Source of the DNA: Beta vulgaris subsp. vulgaris
Taxonomy: Eukaryota; Streptophyta; Magnoliopsida; Caryophyllales; Amaranthaceae
NCBI RefSeq assembly: GCF_026745355.1
Contig: NC_079208.1
Coordinates: 47,445,577 to 47,509,576 of the forward strand
Direction: 5' to 3'
Length of the DNA stretch: 64,000 nucleotides
A program made the translations under genes and the position numbers. The notes beneath the pieces are model-generated. The model ran no database searches, was not told the origin of the DNA, and was given only the letters and a program-made list of their open reading frames with translations. The stretch's first letter is position 1. The number at the start of each line of letters is the position of its first letter. Of the stretch, positions 25,864 through 36,817 are shown in pieces.

Positions 25864-26995
25864 TTATCCCATAGGTAGGAAAGTGTTATGAACTGGAACC
25901 TCCACTTCATGTGATTCAGTGGTCACTCTATGAGAGGTGACCTTAGTGAACCCCCCCTGGTCCTGTATTTGTGTTGTCTTTTTAACCCATCTCCTACTTC
26001 CCTCTTTCTTCCTACACACTTCAGTTTCATGTCCAAACCCAAGACATGTTGCACACTGAATGGGCCTCCACTCATGCTCCACTTTCTGATCCACTAATAT
26101 CCCATGTTCATTATGAAAATGACTAGCATCTGGCAATTTCCGCCTGTACCCCAACTTCAACCATTATCCTAGCATAGTTTAGCCTATCCTTAGACTTCGT
26201 AGCTGCATCCATTTTCACCACCTTCCCAATTTGTCCTTCTAGCTTAAATAAGCTCTTCTCACCCCAGTATTTGAATGGTAACCCTGGGAATTTAATCCAG
26301 ATTGGTACCAAATCAACATCAGCCTTGTTTATTTCCATGTTAGGATCCCATAATTTCACTATCAACGATTTCCGATCAAAAAACTGGAACCCATCATTCA
26401 TCACTTTCAAACTAGCTTCAGTAGTATTGAACCTCACTAGAAAAACTCCTTTCCCCATTACTGCAATTTTTTCAATACCAAGTTTCCCCCATATCCTCTT
26501 AAAGTATCCCTCCATAACAGATAAAGGCGGATTGGACCCTAACACATAACAAACAACAACATACATCCAATACTCTATCTCCTCCTGAATATCATCAAGC
26601 TCTATTGAGACTATAGAAGGGTCATTTACCTGATTCAACGTGTTGCTCGTTCCTTCTTCCATCACTTCATTCTCCACCCTCTGAGCCCAGGATAGGCGAG
26701 GTGCACTAGCAGGTTTCTCTGCACTTTTGATAACGTTTAACCATTCTGATAGCGTATTCTTCTCTATGGATTTTGATAGCGTATCTTCCAGAACCATCGT
26801 CAACACCTCCCCCGAACTTCCCCTCACCTCATTTCCATCCACCTTGTCACATTCGAGAACTGGACTAGGGATTATAATCGCTTCAACCCCTATGACCTCA
26901 TCCAGTGACTTCGTTTTATTCACCGGTGAAGATGACAGACCAGTTGTCTTCCACTTACCCTTCTGAGCACTTTTCCTAGCTCGCCCTCGTGCCAT
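25864..26995 (-). pseudogene. LINE ORF1: DUF4283/CCHC gag-like protein
   Basis: It opens MARGRARKSAQKGKWKTTG at 26995. Its middle has the DUF4283-type RNA-binding pattern of plant LINE ORF1 (GKGVFLVRFNTTEASLKVMN and VPIWIKFPGLPFKYWGEKSL). A single-base frameshift near 26135 separates this from the C-terminal part, which has the zinc knuckle CATCLGFGHETEVC (CX2CX4HX4C). It would have bound LINE RNA. Apart from the frameshift it is well preserved. Confidence 0.8.
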
Positions 26996-28009
26996 GGCGT
27001 CAACGTATTTACGCTGAAAGGGAAAAGCAATGGAACAGTGATTTTAGAGAGAAGGGAGAGTTTCTCTCTCTAAGGCATTTTTTAATCTATCCCCAATTTT
27101 TTTAGAAGGAGGGATGATTTTGCCGGAAGATGATTGGGAGGATTTTGATGATGATCTCGAGAGGCTGTTTCAGCTGGGGGGGTTCGAATTTATGGGCTAC
27201 GAGGGAGAATGGAGGAGAGTGAGATTGAAGAGGAAGATGGAGGCGTGAGATTGTGTTTAGGGTTTAGGCGTGAGATTGTATTTAAAGGTCCGCGTAATTC
27301 TAATAAAAATTAAAAAAAAAAAAGCCCATAAAAGGGTTGCGGTCAACCCAAAAACTGCAGGCCTTTATTACTTATAGGGATGCGGTTTTCGGCTAACGCA
27401 ACCCTTCACTAAAAGGGTTGCGGTTTTGCGTTGACCATAATCCTTCGTAAACGAAGGGCTGCGGTTTTCGGGCTAACTGCAACCATTTACTATTAAGGGT
27501 TGGTTTTTTCAAAAAACGCAACCCTTGCGTTTTTTTTTCCACTTGTGTCTCAAATCTCACATTATTAGAAAATAAAAATCCATAATTACAAATTAAAATT
27601 AGTATAATTGGATAAAATAAAATAAAAAAATAGAGAAGAAGATTAGAATTACAAACCTATAAGTACGACTGAGAGCTCACTTCGAACCCAAATATGAGAA
27701 ATTAAAAGTTGAGAGAAGTTGGTTATTATTTGTTGAATTGTGAAATTCAGGAGACAAAAACGAACTACTTGTATTCATCTTTTGTCTCCTTCCGAGTTCC
27801 CTTTTTTCAAGTTTATAATTGGGGAAAAACGAATTTTCAATTGATAAGAGAAATTTGCAAGAGATTTGAGGAGAAAATAATTAGGAAAAGAGAGATAAAT
27901 GCGGAATTGCCTTTGAATCATAAATGATTTTTTTTTAATATTTGAAAACTTAATCTTTAGCGTGTGCTAATGGATATGAAATGGAGATTATGGAGCGTTA
28001 TGTTATGTT

Positions 28010-28147
28010 CATTTTCTTCTTCCTTCACGGCTATAGCGGGTGCCCCGCTTGCCCTGTCACAGTGTCGGGCCTGATTGTTGCGATAAGTATTCGACCCTGC
28101 GCAATGCCTTGTAATTCGGGGTAGTACTACACTGAGCTACCACCTCT
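28010..28147 (-). mobile_element. tRNA-derived SINE-like sequence
   Basis: The minus strand starts GAGGTGGTAGCTCAGTGTAG, which resembles a tRNA A box. About 35 bases on it has GGGTCGAATAC, which resembles a B box. GC-rich sequence and an A/G-rich tail follow. I could not define target duplications, so the borders are approximate. Confidence 0.5.
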
Positions 28148-29794
28148 TCCTTTGGTTAAGACTATTGTGTTTCTATGTAAAAGTTCTAATTGCATTGTTT
28201 AACGCAATGAGAGATAACACTCAATGCCATCTTTTAGATGAAAAAAATGTGACATGTAGAGAAAAAGTTTTAAAGTAAATGAAGTAGTCCTAATGCCCTC
28301 CATCTATTCCATATTAGTTGACGCACTTTTTATTTTCAGACGTCCCCTATCAATTTATACCCTTTCTGAAATTGTATGGTCCCACCAATTTAATAATACT
28401 TTTTCTTTGTTTTAAGAGAAATCCAATAATAACATGGAAACATCATTCACACTCTTACATGGGGCATCAAAAAGTTGAGGCATCATAATCCACTTAACTA
28501 TAAAAAAAAACACAGCTACCAACTTTTATCAATAAAATAAAAAAAAAATTAACTACAATAATACAAATTTTTGCCTATTCTCTCGCAATAATACAAACTT
28601 TTGATTATTTTTTAATAATACAAACTTTACATCAAAATTCCTTCAGTAAGTAAAGTTGACTTGTAGGCGGTATAAAAAGTAAAAAAAAAATTACAATATG
28701 ATCTTTCTTCTTTCTCCCTCCTCCCCCAACCCCCACCCGCCTGAACGACCTCAGCTTGTTACCTCCTACAACAAGTTAACAATCGATATTGTCTTATTGG
28801 AGGAATTTTGATCAAAAGAGCAAGATTGAGCAATTACTCACAATTTGTTTCACCTTGAAGTATTTTAGTGGATTTTCAGATATGATTATTGCCTTGATAA
28901 AAATTGCAAAGCTTGAATACACTATATATAGGGTGATTGACGATAATACTAACTCAAAATCTAACGGATTAATCAACAATTTAATGACAAAATTGAAGAT
29001 TAAACCGTTAAATTGGATAGTGAATTCCCTCATCTCTTCCCGAAGACGAAATTAATTCAAAAAAATTATATTGCAAAAGGAGTGTGTGAATGTTAGATAA
29101 TTAAAAGATTAAAGGAATCAATTAATGAAGATTAAGAGAGATTTTTAGAAGATTGATAGTCGGATAGTTGTAAAGATTGTTGGGTTTTAATGGATGTGTT
29201 GAAAACTGAGATAGAGGGAGTGATAAATGAAGCATGAAAATATGGAATAGGGATGAGTATTGAGTGGACGACAATTGAGAGGCTCGTAAAGTGGGAACTG
29301 GGAAGTAAATGCAAAAAATAAAAAAGTTCAAAGCACACAATGGAACACAGCTCTACCGCATGTCCGCATCCGCATGGAAAGACTCACCGAAAGAGTACCA
29401 GAGTGCAAAATTAAATTGTAGTTACAAGGATTCGATCCCTTCACCTCATATAACTAAGACCCAAAACGTGCCACTGCTCCATACACTTTTATTTGATTTA
29501 TTATTGTTACAATCATTATTATAAGTAAAATGAAACAGGAACTATATTTTGGGATGGAGGGAGTATTTGATTTCACTTAAACCCCAACCTAATTCTCCTA
29601 TTAATCCGTCATACTAAGTCAAAAATGTCATTTCTTAGTGATATAAAATAGCTTTTTTCAGCCGTTAAAATAAGAGAAATACAACCATTACTTTTTTCAA
29701 TTGTTCACAAAAACAAGAGAGAGGAGACATTACTTTCCATTTTCACTTTCCAATCGTTCACAAAAACAAGAAAGAGAAGACATAAATGTTAAAA

Positions 29795-30019
29795 TTTTAA
29801 GGATGAGGAGCTAGCTTATGTGGTAGAGCACTGCTCTCTGATCCTTGAGGTCAGGGGTTCAATTCTTACCCCCAGCGTTATGTTGGGGTATTTCCTTAGC
29901 ATGCTTTGCATGCTTTACCAGCCAATGTGCTGGTAGTTCCTACAAGACTAGTAGCCTTGGTAGGGGTTAGCCCTTGGACTGACTTAATTTCCCAATCAAA
30001 AAAAAATAAATAAATAAAT
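29795..30019 (+). mobile_element. tRNA-derived SINE with intact target duplication
   Basis: Near the 5' end TAGCTTATGTGG is an A-box-like promoter element. GGTTCAATTCT, about 35 bases later, is a B-box-like element. The body continues to an A-rich tail of AAAT repeats. The 11-bp word AAATGTTAAAA flanks it perfectly at 29784-29794 and 30020-30030. This arrangement is diagnostic of a SINE retrotransposed by LINE machinery. Confidence 0.85.
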
Positions 30020-30030
30020 AAATGTTAAAA

Positions 30031-31120
30031 CCTTGCACCTATGTAAATCCTTTACATTTAACAATTCCCTACTTCGTTCACCCTCACAAATGACAAAACT
30101 ACAAGTCTACAAATCCACCATCTTCAATTCTTCATGGTAAAAGTTAAGAAGTACAAATTGTTGTTAGTTGTTACCTAAAGAGAAAAGGTACACAAAATTA
30201 TGTTCCCCAAGCGTAGGGTTAAAAAATAAACTTGAAGGCAGCTAGCTGATAGCTAAGCTCGTTAGGCTGATACTTTAGCCAAGAAAAGAATTGAATTGAC
30301 CTATCATGATTCATAATGTAGGGGCACACTAGTGATCATCCCCACAGGCCACAGCATCAGCATGTGTATCCAAAATTGGAAAAAATACCTTCTCGATATA
30401 CTACTTGTTTTTATTTTCATAAATGAACATGAGTTCTTTTTGACTTGTAGCCTAGCTGGACCAAATTCGGTAGGGATAGTATTTAGTATTTCCCGTTGTT
30501 TGCAATTTATTAAGGGTGTGTTCCATTTAAAAAGAAATATCAAGACTGATTTCACCTTAATTAAAAAAAAAGTTTCAGCATTAGTCGAGCCTAATCAAAA
30601 CTAAGTAGGTACAATCAAATATAAATATAAGGTAAACTTGATTAATCAGGTTTAATAAGTTAATAATTATTATAAGTTCAGGTGAAGGATATATACAACT
30701 CTTATTTTCTCATATGGTACTCCCTTGCATGTTAGCCTTTATTTACATAAACTCTACTTATTTATCTCTATTTTTTTGATACGGACTTATTTATCTCTAT
30801 TATACAAGGAAGAGGGAGTTATGGTGACTCCCTATAAATTTACTTAACTACCCATTAGTAAATCAACTACTACCAGAAAAAGGGAAAAATAAAGTCAAAC
30901 TCAAATATAGCATTAAAAAATTAACTTAAATATTGAAGGCAATCAAGTTATAATCGAGTCACCAAAAACAAACATTGACTATAAGATTTAGTACATTTAT
31001 ACCGAAAAGTATAAAAGAATATTACATCAATTAAATATCTTATCAATCAAGTTATTAGTTCGTCTTAGTTGGCGGATTAAATGATGGGGTGACTCATTCC
31101 CCTATTCAAGTGAAAAAATC
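30031..31120. other. AT-rich stretch, nothing recognised
   Basis: Short overlapping ORFs on both strands near 30.3-30.6 kb have no recognisable motif. No RNA gene or transposon ends were seen. Confidence 0.5.
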
Positions 31121-31129
31121 ATGAAAAAC

Positions 31130-31790
31130 CCATCTTGTCTTGATTGACCACTGTCAAATGGTCTCGTTGGCGCATCAACCCCCACTCGTACTCCTGTTCT
31201 ATGGTCTCCTCCCCTTCCTAGCCACTTAAAGTGGAAGTGGATGCATCGTATAACGCAAGTCTCCAAATGTCTGCCATCAGAGGTATTTTGAGAGGCAATA
31301 ATAGTCTATTCAAATGCATGTTTTCATGTCCTACACCCCCCATTGAGATAAATAGTGCAGAAGTTTTGGCAATATATCGACCTATCCAAATCTCAATCCG
31401 AAATGACAATTTCAATATCTTCCCTATTGTGATTGAATCAGATTCGTGCAATGCGGTCAAAGATGCAATTACGATCAAGAGGGGCCTTGCATTGGAACCT
31501 ATGCTTCCAACACAACTTCATCCGAAATGCAAGAAAGGGATGGATTGACATTACTATCATTCATAAGGGTAGAGAGTCCAATATGGTGGTGAATTCCCTT
31601 GCAAAACAAGGCTTGCGCAAAGATGCAGATTTCATAGCTTGGTTGTATTCCCAAGGCTTAGTTGTATCCTAAGAAGGAGTCCTCAAATGGATTTTTAGAT
31701 ACTGAAGAGGCGATTTGCCTCTTTTGTTTTTTATGTTAGTTATGTAACTGAGCTTATTTGCTATGAAATGAAATCTGCCAAATCATCAAA
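31130..31790 (+). pseudogene. 5'-truncated LINE tail with RNase H domain
   Basis: The plus strand reads PTRTPVLWSPPLPSHLKWK, shifts frame to VDASYNASLQMSAIRGILRG, then continues INSAEVLAIYRPIQISIRND and VIESDSCNAVKDA, and after another shift HKGRESNMVVNSLAKQGLRK. These are blocks of the RVT_3-type RNase H domain found at the C-terminus of some plant LINEs, including the Asp of VDAS, the Glu of SAEVLA and the Asp of ESDS. A 3' UTR and a poly(A) run near 31790 follow. It was probably truncated at insertion and has decayed since. Confidence 0.8.
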
Positions 31791-31799
31791 AAAAAAATC

Positions 31800-32462
31800 T
31801 TATCAAACAACTCACAAACACAATCAAGTATTACATCAAGATGAAAATTCAATCAATCAACAAAATAAAATGATTTATTCAACACAAAATACTATGTTAA
31901 TACAGCATAAAAATCCTAAATTAATTCACTTAACATTCTTTTATCATTCATCAAGTTCAATTTTAAAAACCTAAAAGAAAGAATAAGTAAAAAAAAAAAA
32001 AAAGGTTAAGTGATAGAGGCTTAACCTGAAATTTAGCCAAAAAAAATGTCTAATGTTAAAAAAAAATCCCCTATTTATGCTTCAAAAAACTAGAATTTAT
32101 GTTTGAAAAAATGAAATGAAAAATCATGCACTCATCGCATGCATAATTTGCTAATTGTATTTAAGTGGACAAACATATAAAACTTTGACCATCTTTAGAA
32201 CTTATACTTCATTTAAGATAAAAAAAAAGTAAATAATGTTTAATATGTATTTTCATGATTTTTAATAATAGAAATAAAATTATCAAGGATCAAATGTGTA
32301 TATTGAAGATCGTATAGAATGAATAGAACCTAGAAAAAAGGGTGTCTATTAGTTAAAGAATTTATGTTAAAAAATCATGCATCAATGAGTGCGTTAGAGT
32401 TCCAAGTTACAACAACCAATAGTAAGTTTGAAAACTTTTCTTTTTGTAATGTCTATAATACT
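31800..32462. other. AT-rich intergenic sequence
   Basis: No ORF, repeat end or RNA gene recognised between the LINE tail and the Mutator-like element. Confidence 0.5.
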
Positions 32463-32471
32463 TGGTCAGTG

Positions 32472-33865
32472 GAGTCCGGATCCTCTAGAGTTATTAGAGA
32501 ACTCTAGAGGTAGAGTTAGTGTAATCTCATCCCTCCATCTAAATCTACAATTATTAATTTAAAACAAATCATTTTATTTAAGGAAATAAAATAAACATCT
32601 AAAACTTAAGGAAATATGCAAAGGAGACGTAGTTTTTCCGCCATACACATTCACAAACTCCATTGATGGACTATGAAAGAGTTTGAGAAACTTATAATCT
32701 ATATCTTGCCACTACCGTACCAATCAGAATTTTTTCAAAAAAAATCTGCATCACACGACTAAATTGTCGAAGAAGATTATTGATTATATAATTTCAGTGG
32801 TGTGGATTCTGTTTCTTTGAAGCGATGTAAGTTTAATAAAAACTCCATTTATGTTTAATTTGTATTTTTTTATTGCAAATTATTGTGTCAATGCTAATTA
32901 TGTTATTGCTGTTATATTTTCTATTCTTAGATGAATTTGTATTTTTCTATTATTGTGTAAATGCTAATTATGTTATTTCTGTTATACATATCTACTCCAT
33001 CTGCAATGCTTATAATCAATGAAAAGAGCACAATCACACAATGCAGCAGGTACTAGAGCCACGCTATGAATTCATCTATCTAGTTTACAACTAAATTCAT
33101 AATTTCATATAAACTCTTTTAAGATGAACCATATGCAATATGCAAATAATCGTCCTCTCACATCTAAAAAAAAAGATGAACAGTATGTAAAAGGCAAAAA
33201 CACAACATTAAAATCAAAATTGAAACTTTCATTAAAACACAACTATAATTTGATAACAAGATAAAAATTAAACTCTACCTAAATTATTATGATACTAAAA
33301 TAATCACAAATTTTTTTTAAAAATAAATCAGAGGAGTTGACTCCGGAATTCAAAACCAAAGAAATGAAAAATTAAATCGCAAACCATCGATAAGGATTGG
33401 CGATTTTGACGCCGAAATAATCGCCGCCGACAGAATCATCACGACGAGAAGACGGATACTGCAATGCGGAAGCCATGGAAGAGGTGGAGAAGGTAGGAGG
33501 AAAAGGAGGAGAGAGAAAATGAGAGGAGTTGAGAAGTTCAGTTGTGGAAGTAATGTTTGAAGTATTAGAGAGAAATTTTTTAAAAAATCACAAATTCTAG
33601 GTTGAATTTGGTGGTTTAGGGGAAGGTTTGGAGGGAGATGGGTGGAAGAGCAAGAAACAGTAAAGGGGTAGGAGAGAGAAATGAGGGAGATGGGTGGAAG
33701 AGAAAGAAGTAAAGGGGTAGGACACCGTAGAGAGAGAAATCAAATAGATTTGGGTATCATTTTTTTTTTAAATGGACGGCTGAGATGAATAGATTTAGAT
33801 GGAGGGATGAGATTACACTAACTCTACCTCTAGAGTTCTCTAATAACTCTAGAGGATCCGGACTC
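32472..33865. mobile_element. Mutator-like element (Pack-MULE) with 9-bp target duplication
   Basis: Terminal inverted repeats of about 75 bp start GAGTCCGGATCCTCTAGAGT on both sides and are nearly identical. TGGTCAGTG flanks the element perfectly at 32463-32471 and 33866-33874, the 9-bp duplication characteristic of Mutator elements. There is no transposase in its 1394 bp. It carries a fragment of a prolyl oligopeptidase gene at 33372-33476, which makes it a Pack-MULE. Confidence 0.92.
33372..33476 (-). pseudogene. Captured prolyl oligopeptidase first exon
   Basis: The minus-strand ORF reads MASALQYPSSRRDDSVGGDY, then FGVKIANPYRW, then three residues to a stop. Plant prolyl oligopeptidases (peptidase S9A) begin with LQYPTARRDDSV, DYHGVK and ADPYRWLEDPD, so this is their N-terminal strand of the propeller domain. 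Similarity stops at YRW, where TG|GTTTGC could be the original donor. The piece therefore probably spans leader, first exon and part of the intron. The catalytic Ser-Asp-His domain is absent, so it cannot be a peptidase. Confidence 0.8.
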
Positions 33866-33944
33866 TGGTCAGTGGGGTTTTTTTTTATTAAAAATAACAA
33901 ATTACTTAGTGTTGTTTAGTTAGTGAATTTTGGCTTTTTTATAA

Positions 33945-34150
33945 CAGTAAAAAAATCGGTTTTTTCACCATATACTATTGATAAATTGAAAAATTCACCA
34001 TATATCCTCAATGTTTCATATATTCACCATATAGCCCTAAGTTTTCGAAAACGTTCACCATCTGTCCTTTTTCTAACAGACATTAACTCACCGTTTGCCA
34101 CTATTTACGACTTTGCCACGATTAACCTAATTATTCCTAACCTTTAAAAC
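33945..34150. repeat. Dispersed repeat shared with the right edge of the window
   Basis: The words CCCTAAGTTTTCGAAAACGT and TTAACTCACCGTTTGCC occur here in the same order as TTGAGTTTTCGAAAACGTGC and TTAACTCACCGTTAGCG at 63895-63960. It is probably the end of a transposon family that I cannot name. Confidence 0.55.
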
Positions 34151-34209
34151 AAAAAAAATCCCTATCTCTCGCCTCCACTATATCAACATTGACTAATTAC
34201 CGTCATATT

Positions 34210-34868
34210 GGTACCCGTTTTGATGGGTTTCTCGAAATTCGTACCCTATAAGGGTCGTGGGTGGCATCCGTTTTTTCAAAAAAAGTTGTTTTACGGGCAA
34301 AATCGGTTGTTTAAGATCGCCTTGAGAAGCGCGCCAAAAATAATGTAGTATCGTTACTTGTTTTGATGAGCTTCTCAAATTTCGTGCTCTTAAGGTTTGT
34401 AAGTGGCGTCTATTTTTTCAAAAACGTGTTTTGTCGATGAAATCGGTCGTTTCAGCTTGTATCGGGAAGCGTGCCTAGAATACCGCCATATTGGTACTCA
34501 TTCTAATGAGCTTCTTGAAATTCGTGCCCAAGGGTCATTGGTGGCGTCCCTCTTTTCAAAAAAAGTCGTTTTGCTGGTGAAACCGACCGTTTAAGTTTGC
34601 CTCGAGAAGCGTTAGTACAATGTCGTCGTATTGGTAATCGTTTTGATGGGATTCTTGAAATTAGTGCCCTTAAAGGATCGTCGGACATTCGTTTTTTCAA
34701 AAAATATCATTTTGGCGGTAAAATCGACCGCTTAAGATCGTCTTGGGAATCATGCCCAGAATACCGTCTTATTGGTATTCGTTTTGATGGGATTCTCGAA
34801 TTCGTGTACTTAAAGGGTCGTCGGTGGCGTTCGTTGTTTCAAGAAAAGTCGTTTTGACGGTGAGATAT
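34210..34868. repeat. Tandem repeat, about 142 bp, five diverged copies
   Basis: Units start near 34212, 34355, 34496, 34634 and 34778, at words like TATTGGTATTCGTTTTGATG. Each contains CTTCTCGAAATTCGTGCCC, TTTTTTCAAAAAAAGTCGTT and AATCGACCGTTTAAG. Copies differ by roughly 15-25%, so the array is old. The scattered short ORFs read through on both strands are by-products of the repeat. Confidence 0.85.
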
Positions 34869-34921
34869 GGAGTTTTATTTGTGTTAATTAGTAAAGGTTA
34901 AGGGTCGGGTTGGGGGGTTAA

Positions 34922-35278
34922 GGCTATGTTCAGTTCACCTTATTTTTTCTTATTTTAGATCTAATCAGATCAGATCAGATCAGAAAAAATAAGTTCAGAT
35001 CAGATTTAAAAATCATTATTACTATTAAATATCTTTCATTACATATTGGTAAAAATTATAATAATTGAATAATTATAAAGTACTCATTGAGACGAATCAA
35101 ACAAGACCCCACATGACTATATTTTTCCTTATATATTGAGAAAAATCTAAAAGATGAGATCTTGTAATCAGATCGTATCAGATCAGTTCAGTTCAGATTA
35201 GATCAAATCAGAAAAAATAAGTTCAGATCAGATCAAATAAGTTCAGATCAGAAAATTTCAGGTGAACTAAACATAGCC
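34922..35278. mobile_element. Tourist-like MITE with internal AGATC repeats
   Basis: Terminal repeats GGCTATGTTCAGTTCACCT and (reversed right end) GGCTATGTTTAGTTCACCT are flanked by TAA (34919-34921 and 35279-35281). Inside, near both ends, are AGATCAGATCAG and AAGTTCAGATCAG repeats. 357 bp, non-coding. Confidence 0.8.
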
Positions 35279-36269
35279 TAAGTTAATTAGAGGATTAGGT
35301 TAATTCGAGTCAAAAAATGAAAGGCAACACAAACAAATAATTGTTGTTTTTTTTTTTTTTTAATCCCATTTCACCTAAAACAATTAAGATTATTAGTTGA
35401 TTTTACCAAATATGTAAACAATCAATAATCAAACAACCCATACAAACAACTCAAATAGCTAATAAAAGAACCAATCGCCAATCACTTTAAACTTGTTAAA
35501 TTTTCTCTTTATTTGTAATTTTTTAATCTAAAATTCCAAATTTTTGTTGCATCTGTTATGGGACAAATTGAGTGTTGTGATATCTTTAAAAAAATATTTC
35601 ATTCATCTTTTATTACATGTCATTTGTTTTTTAGGGTCTTCAGTACATTTTTTTTTACCATTAAATCATTTAGTTATTTATCTTAAGATTTTTACAAAAA
35701 GCTGATATTCATAAAATATACAACGAATTAAATCTAAGAAAACCCAAGTACATGTGGCAATATTATATATACTTTCTTCATTTGTAATTAATTTATTTTC
35801 TGTTGTCAACAAACAACTTCGTAAGCAAGAGCTTTGCTTACATGAATAATACATTAAAATATGATACTTTGGAAACAAACATTATTCTACTTAGCAACTT
35901 CAAATCACAAGATACTACCTTTATTTTATTTTCGTTCTTCCTACTTTCCTCTTTTCGATGTATTATGTATTCTTCTTACTTTTACTTTTCTCGTCATAAC
36001 AATTACCCCATGTGACTCTAATGGGCTAAGCATGCACCCACCATTAATCCTTACTCATTGATTTTTTTTTCCTAAACAATATCTTTTCTATATACTTAGT
36101 CTGTTTTTTACTTGTTACATTTTTCATAAATAGATGTCTACTTTTACTTGCTACATTTTCTAGAAATAGATGTCTACTTTTACTTACTATATTTCTTTAT
36201 TTGGTAACCATGACCCACAAAATGTATCAATATTCTCTTAGTCTCCTTTATTCTTGTCATCCTCCTACA

Positions 36270-36440
36270 TATAAGGCTATGTTCTCTTAGACACAATTTC
36301 TATTCAGTTCAGTTCAACTCACTTCAATTTAGCTACTATTCTCTTACAGTTTCAACTTATTTCAGTCCAGATCATTTTCAACTCACTTCAGTTCAGTTCT
36401 GTTCAGTTTCAACTCACTTCAGTTTAGCCGAAAAGAACAA
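36270..36440. repeat. CAGTTCAGTT-type repeats in a degenerate MITE
   Basis: Irregular repeats of CAGTTCAGTTCAACTCACTT. The left side begins GGCTATGTTCTCTTAG and the right side ends near AAAAGAACAACATGG, a poor inverted repeat. The rest of 35.28-36.8 kb shows nothing that I can name. Confidence 0.5.
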
Positions 36441-36817
36441 CATGGACAATGGTAATGGTTTTCTAATGAACTTTCCAATACTATCTTTGTTCAAACTACT
36501 TTAAAAAACTATATTTAAAAACACCCAACAATAATAAGACTTTTCAAATAGCTCTCTATTCACTTTTCACTATGTAAAGGTCCTCGTATCAATTAATGAA
36601 ACTCATTCATTCGTGCCATGTCATGTGTCACCAATTGATTGGTTGGAGAAATGGAGAATCGTACTACATTTTTTCCCAATCATATCTCATCCATTGAAAC
36701 ACTTTTTCAAAGTATCTCCATGGATAATAAGTAATTCTCCATTTTCTCTCCTCTTGGAGAATTAGTTGGAGAGCGTTATCAAGTATCCCATTGTACATGT
36801 TAAGTCCCAAATACTTA

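Larger units (their letters stand above)
22228..27111 (-). mobile_element. L1-type LINE, nearly full length, inserted in the CACTA element
   Basis: On the minus strand it runs from a 5' region near 27111, through ORF1 (gag-like) and ORF2 (endonuclease, reverse transcriptase, zinc-binding region), to an A-rich 3' end near 22228. GGATGAT occurs at both borders (22221-22227 and 27112-27118), a plausible 7-bp target duplication. Both ORFs carry frameshifts. The order and domain types are those of plant L1/BvL-like LINEs. Confidence 0.8.
21445..27547. mobile_element. Non-autonomous CACTA (En/Spm) transposon containing a nested LINE
   Basis: The left end starts CACTAGTGAAAAAAACGCAA and the reverse complement of the right end starts CACAAGTGGAAAAAAAAACG. 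Both are flanked by TCT (21442-21444 and 27548-27550), the 3-bp duplication expected for CACTA elements. Subterminal regions are packed with copies of AAGGGTTGC and GCAACCCTT in both orientations, typical transposase-binding repeats. No transposase ORF is visible. Without the LINE at 22228-27111 the element would be about 1.2 kb. Confidence 0.85.

Noticed and set aside
31218..31478. Minus-strand 86-residue ORF
   Set aside because: Antisense of the LINE RNase H domain, which is clearly readable on the plus strand.
34193..34857. Several 60-90-residue ORFs on both strands
   Set aside because: They are readings of the 142-bp tandem repeat and are not conserved between its units.
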